The notes under the pieces are model-generated. The model saw only the letters and a list, made by a program, of their open reading frames with translations. It was not told the DNA's origin and did not search any database. Below, piece after piece: positions 5,237 to 5,502 of a stretch of DNA of 5,502 bases. Source of the DNA: an uncultured Clostridia bacterium (GTDB lineage Bacteria; Bacillota; Clostridia; Oscillospirales; Ruminococcaceae); contig CAMWLH010000164.1 of the NCBI GenBank assembly GCA_947175045.1, forward strand, positions 1-5,502, in the 5' to 3' direction. The position numbers were made by a program, and so were the translations under genes. Numbering within the stretch: position 1 is the stretch's first letter; every line of letters starts with the position of its first letter.

Positions 5237-5502
5237 TGGGAAAACGGGCTGTGTTGCCCCGACATAAGCCTTTTGCCTGAAATTGCGGTTTTCTTTAACG
5301 TAACGGTGGACGAGCTTCTGGGTGTTTGTGCGGTAAAGGATGAGAATATGGCTCTGCTTGCCGAGCATCTTATAGAAATGTCCGCTTTGTCATGGAAAAA
5401 CGGATTGCTCTCATTGGTTGAATACACTGGGCAGGCAGTACGTTTTCCGTTTTTAAAAACGTCGGTGGAAATAACGATCACAGGGGGGTATGATTACGAA
5501 AC
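5237..5502 (+). pseudogene. 3' part of an XRE family regulator gene, split by the element and cut by the window edge
   Basis: The frame is open for 88 codons to the window edge. It begins WENGLCCPDISLLPEIA and continues VFFNVTVDELLGV, the second half of a Cro/CI-type helix-turn-helix domain, from the residues after the recognition helix to the domain end. The first half (helices 1-3 and the usual VSK before WEN) is absent, and a TAA lies just upstream, so there is no proper start. After DELLGV comes a segment I do not recognise (LLAEHLIEMSALSWKNGLLSLVEY, then FPFLKTSVEITITGGYDYE), probably a ligand or partner domain. I infer that the intact gene was the element's target and that its 5' half lies beyond the element's left end. 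An internal ATG (MALLAEH, at 5348) could start a short product but lacks a clear ribosome binding site. Confidence 0.7.

Noticed and set aside
5348..5502. Resemblance of the segment after the XRE domain (NGLLSLVEY...FPFLK) to MotA-like stator proteins.
   Set aside because: Only a few residues match, no membrane helices are present, and the frame is cut by the window edge; too weak to name.

Overview
The window looks like the right-hand part of a mobile element from a gut-type Clostridia (Firmicutes) genome. The evidence is strong GGAGG ribosome binding sites, a TTG start, sigma-A-like promoters, and a set of genes typical of Clostridia integrative elements: a DUF4368-type large serine recombinase, a TnpW-like small protein, a ribbon-helix-helix (RHH) protein, a RepA-like ATPase and a DUF6076-like protein. 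Family names are from memory of sequence patterns; no search was run.

Layout, left to right. A minus-strand gene (68-1060) encodes a protein with a C-terminal Cys cluster, probably DUF6076. It is divergent from a plus-strand RepA-like AAA ATPase gene (1233-2237, TTG start). Between them lies a perfect 14-bp inverted repeat flanked by the two divergent promoters. The 3' end of the ATPase gene and the DNA after it carry an iteron-like cluster of GGGTGACGGTAA repeats (2201-2348). Next is about 400 bp without a convincing gene, holding two tight hairpins (2561-2601). The RHH gene (2756-3091) follows and appears to be cut short by an in-frame TGA. The same frame stays open for 50 more codons and ends overlapping the start of the TnpW-like gene (3241-3492). 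A strong promoter whose -10 box sits between the arms of a 10-bp inverted repeat precedes the serine recombinase (3592-5211).

Only about 25 bp after the recombinase stop, an open frame begins abruptly in the middle of an XRE/Cro-CI helix-turn-helix domain (WENG...PDISLLPEIA...VTVDELLG) and runs off the window. The simplest reading is that the element's right attachment junction lies at about 5212-5236 and that the element has split a chromosomal or resident XRE regulator gene. The left end is not visible.

How the parts may work together (inference): the recombinase excises and integrates the element; the ATPase plus repeat cluster could support replication or copy control of the excised form; the RHH protein and the hairpin region beside it resemble a mobilization or regulatory module, but no relaxase is present in the window. 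Most of this is a recognisable integrative or mobilizable element. The least ordinary points are the interrupted RHH gene, the repeat cluster, the two promoter-associated inverted repeats and the target-gene junction.
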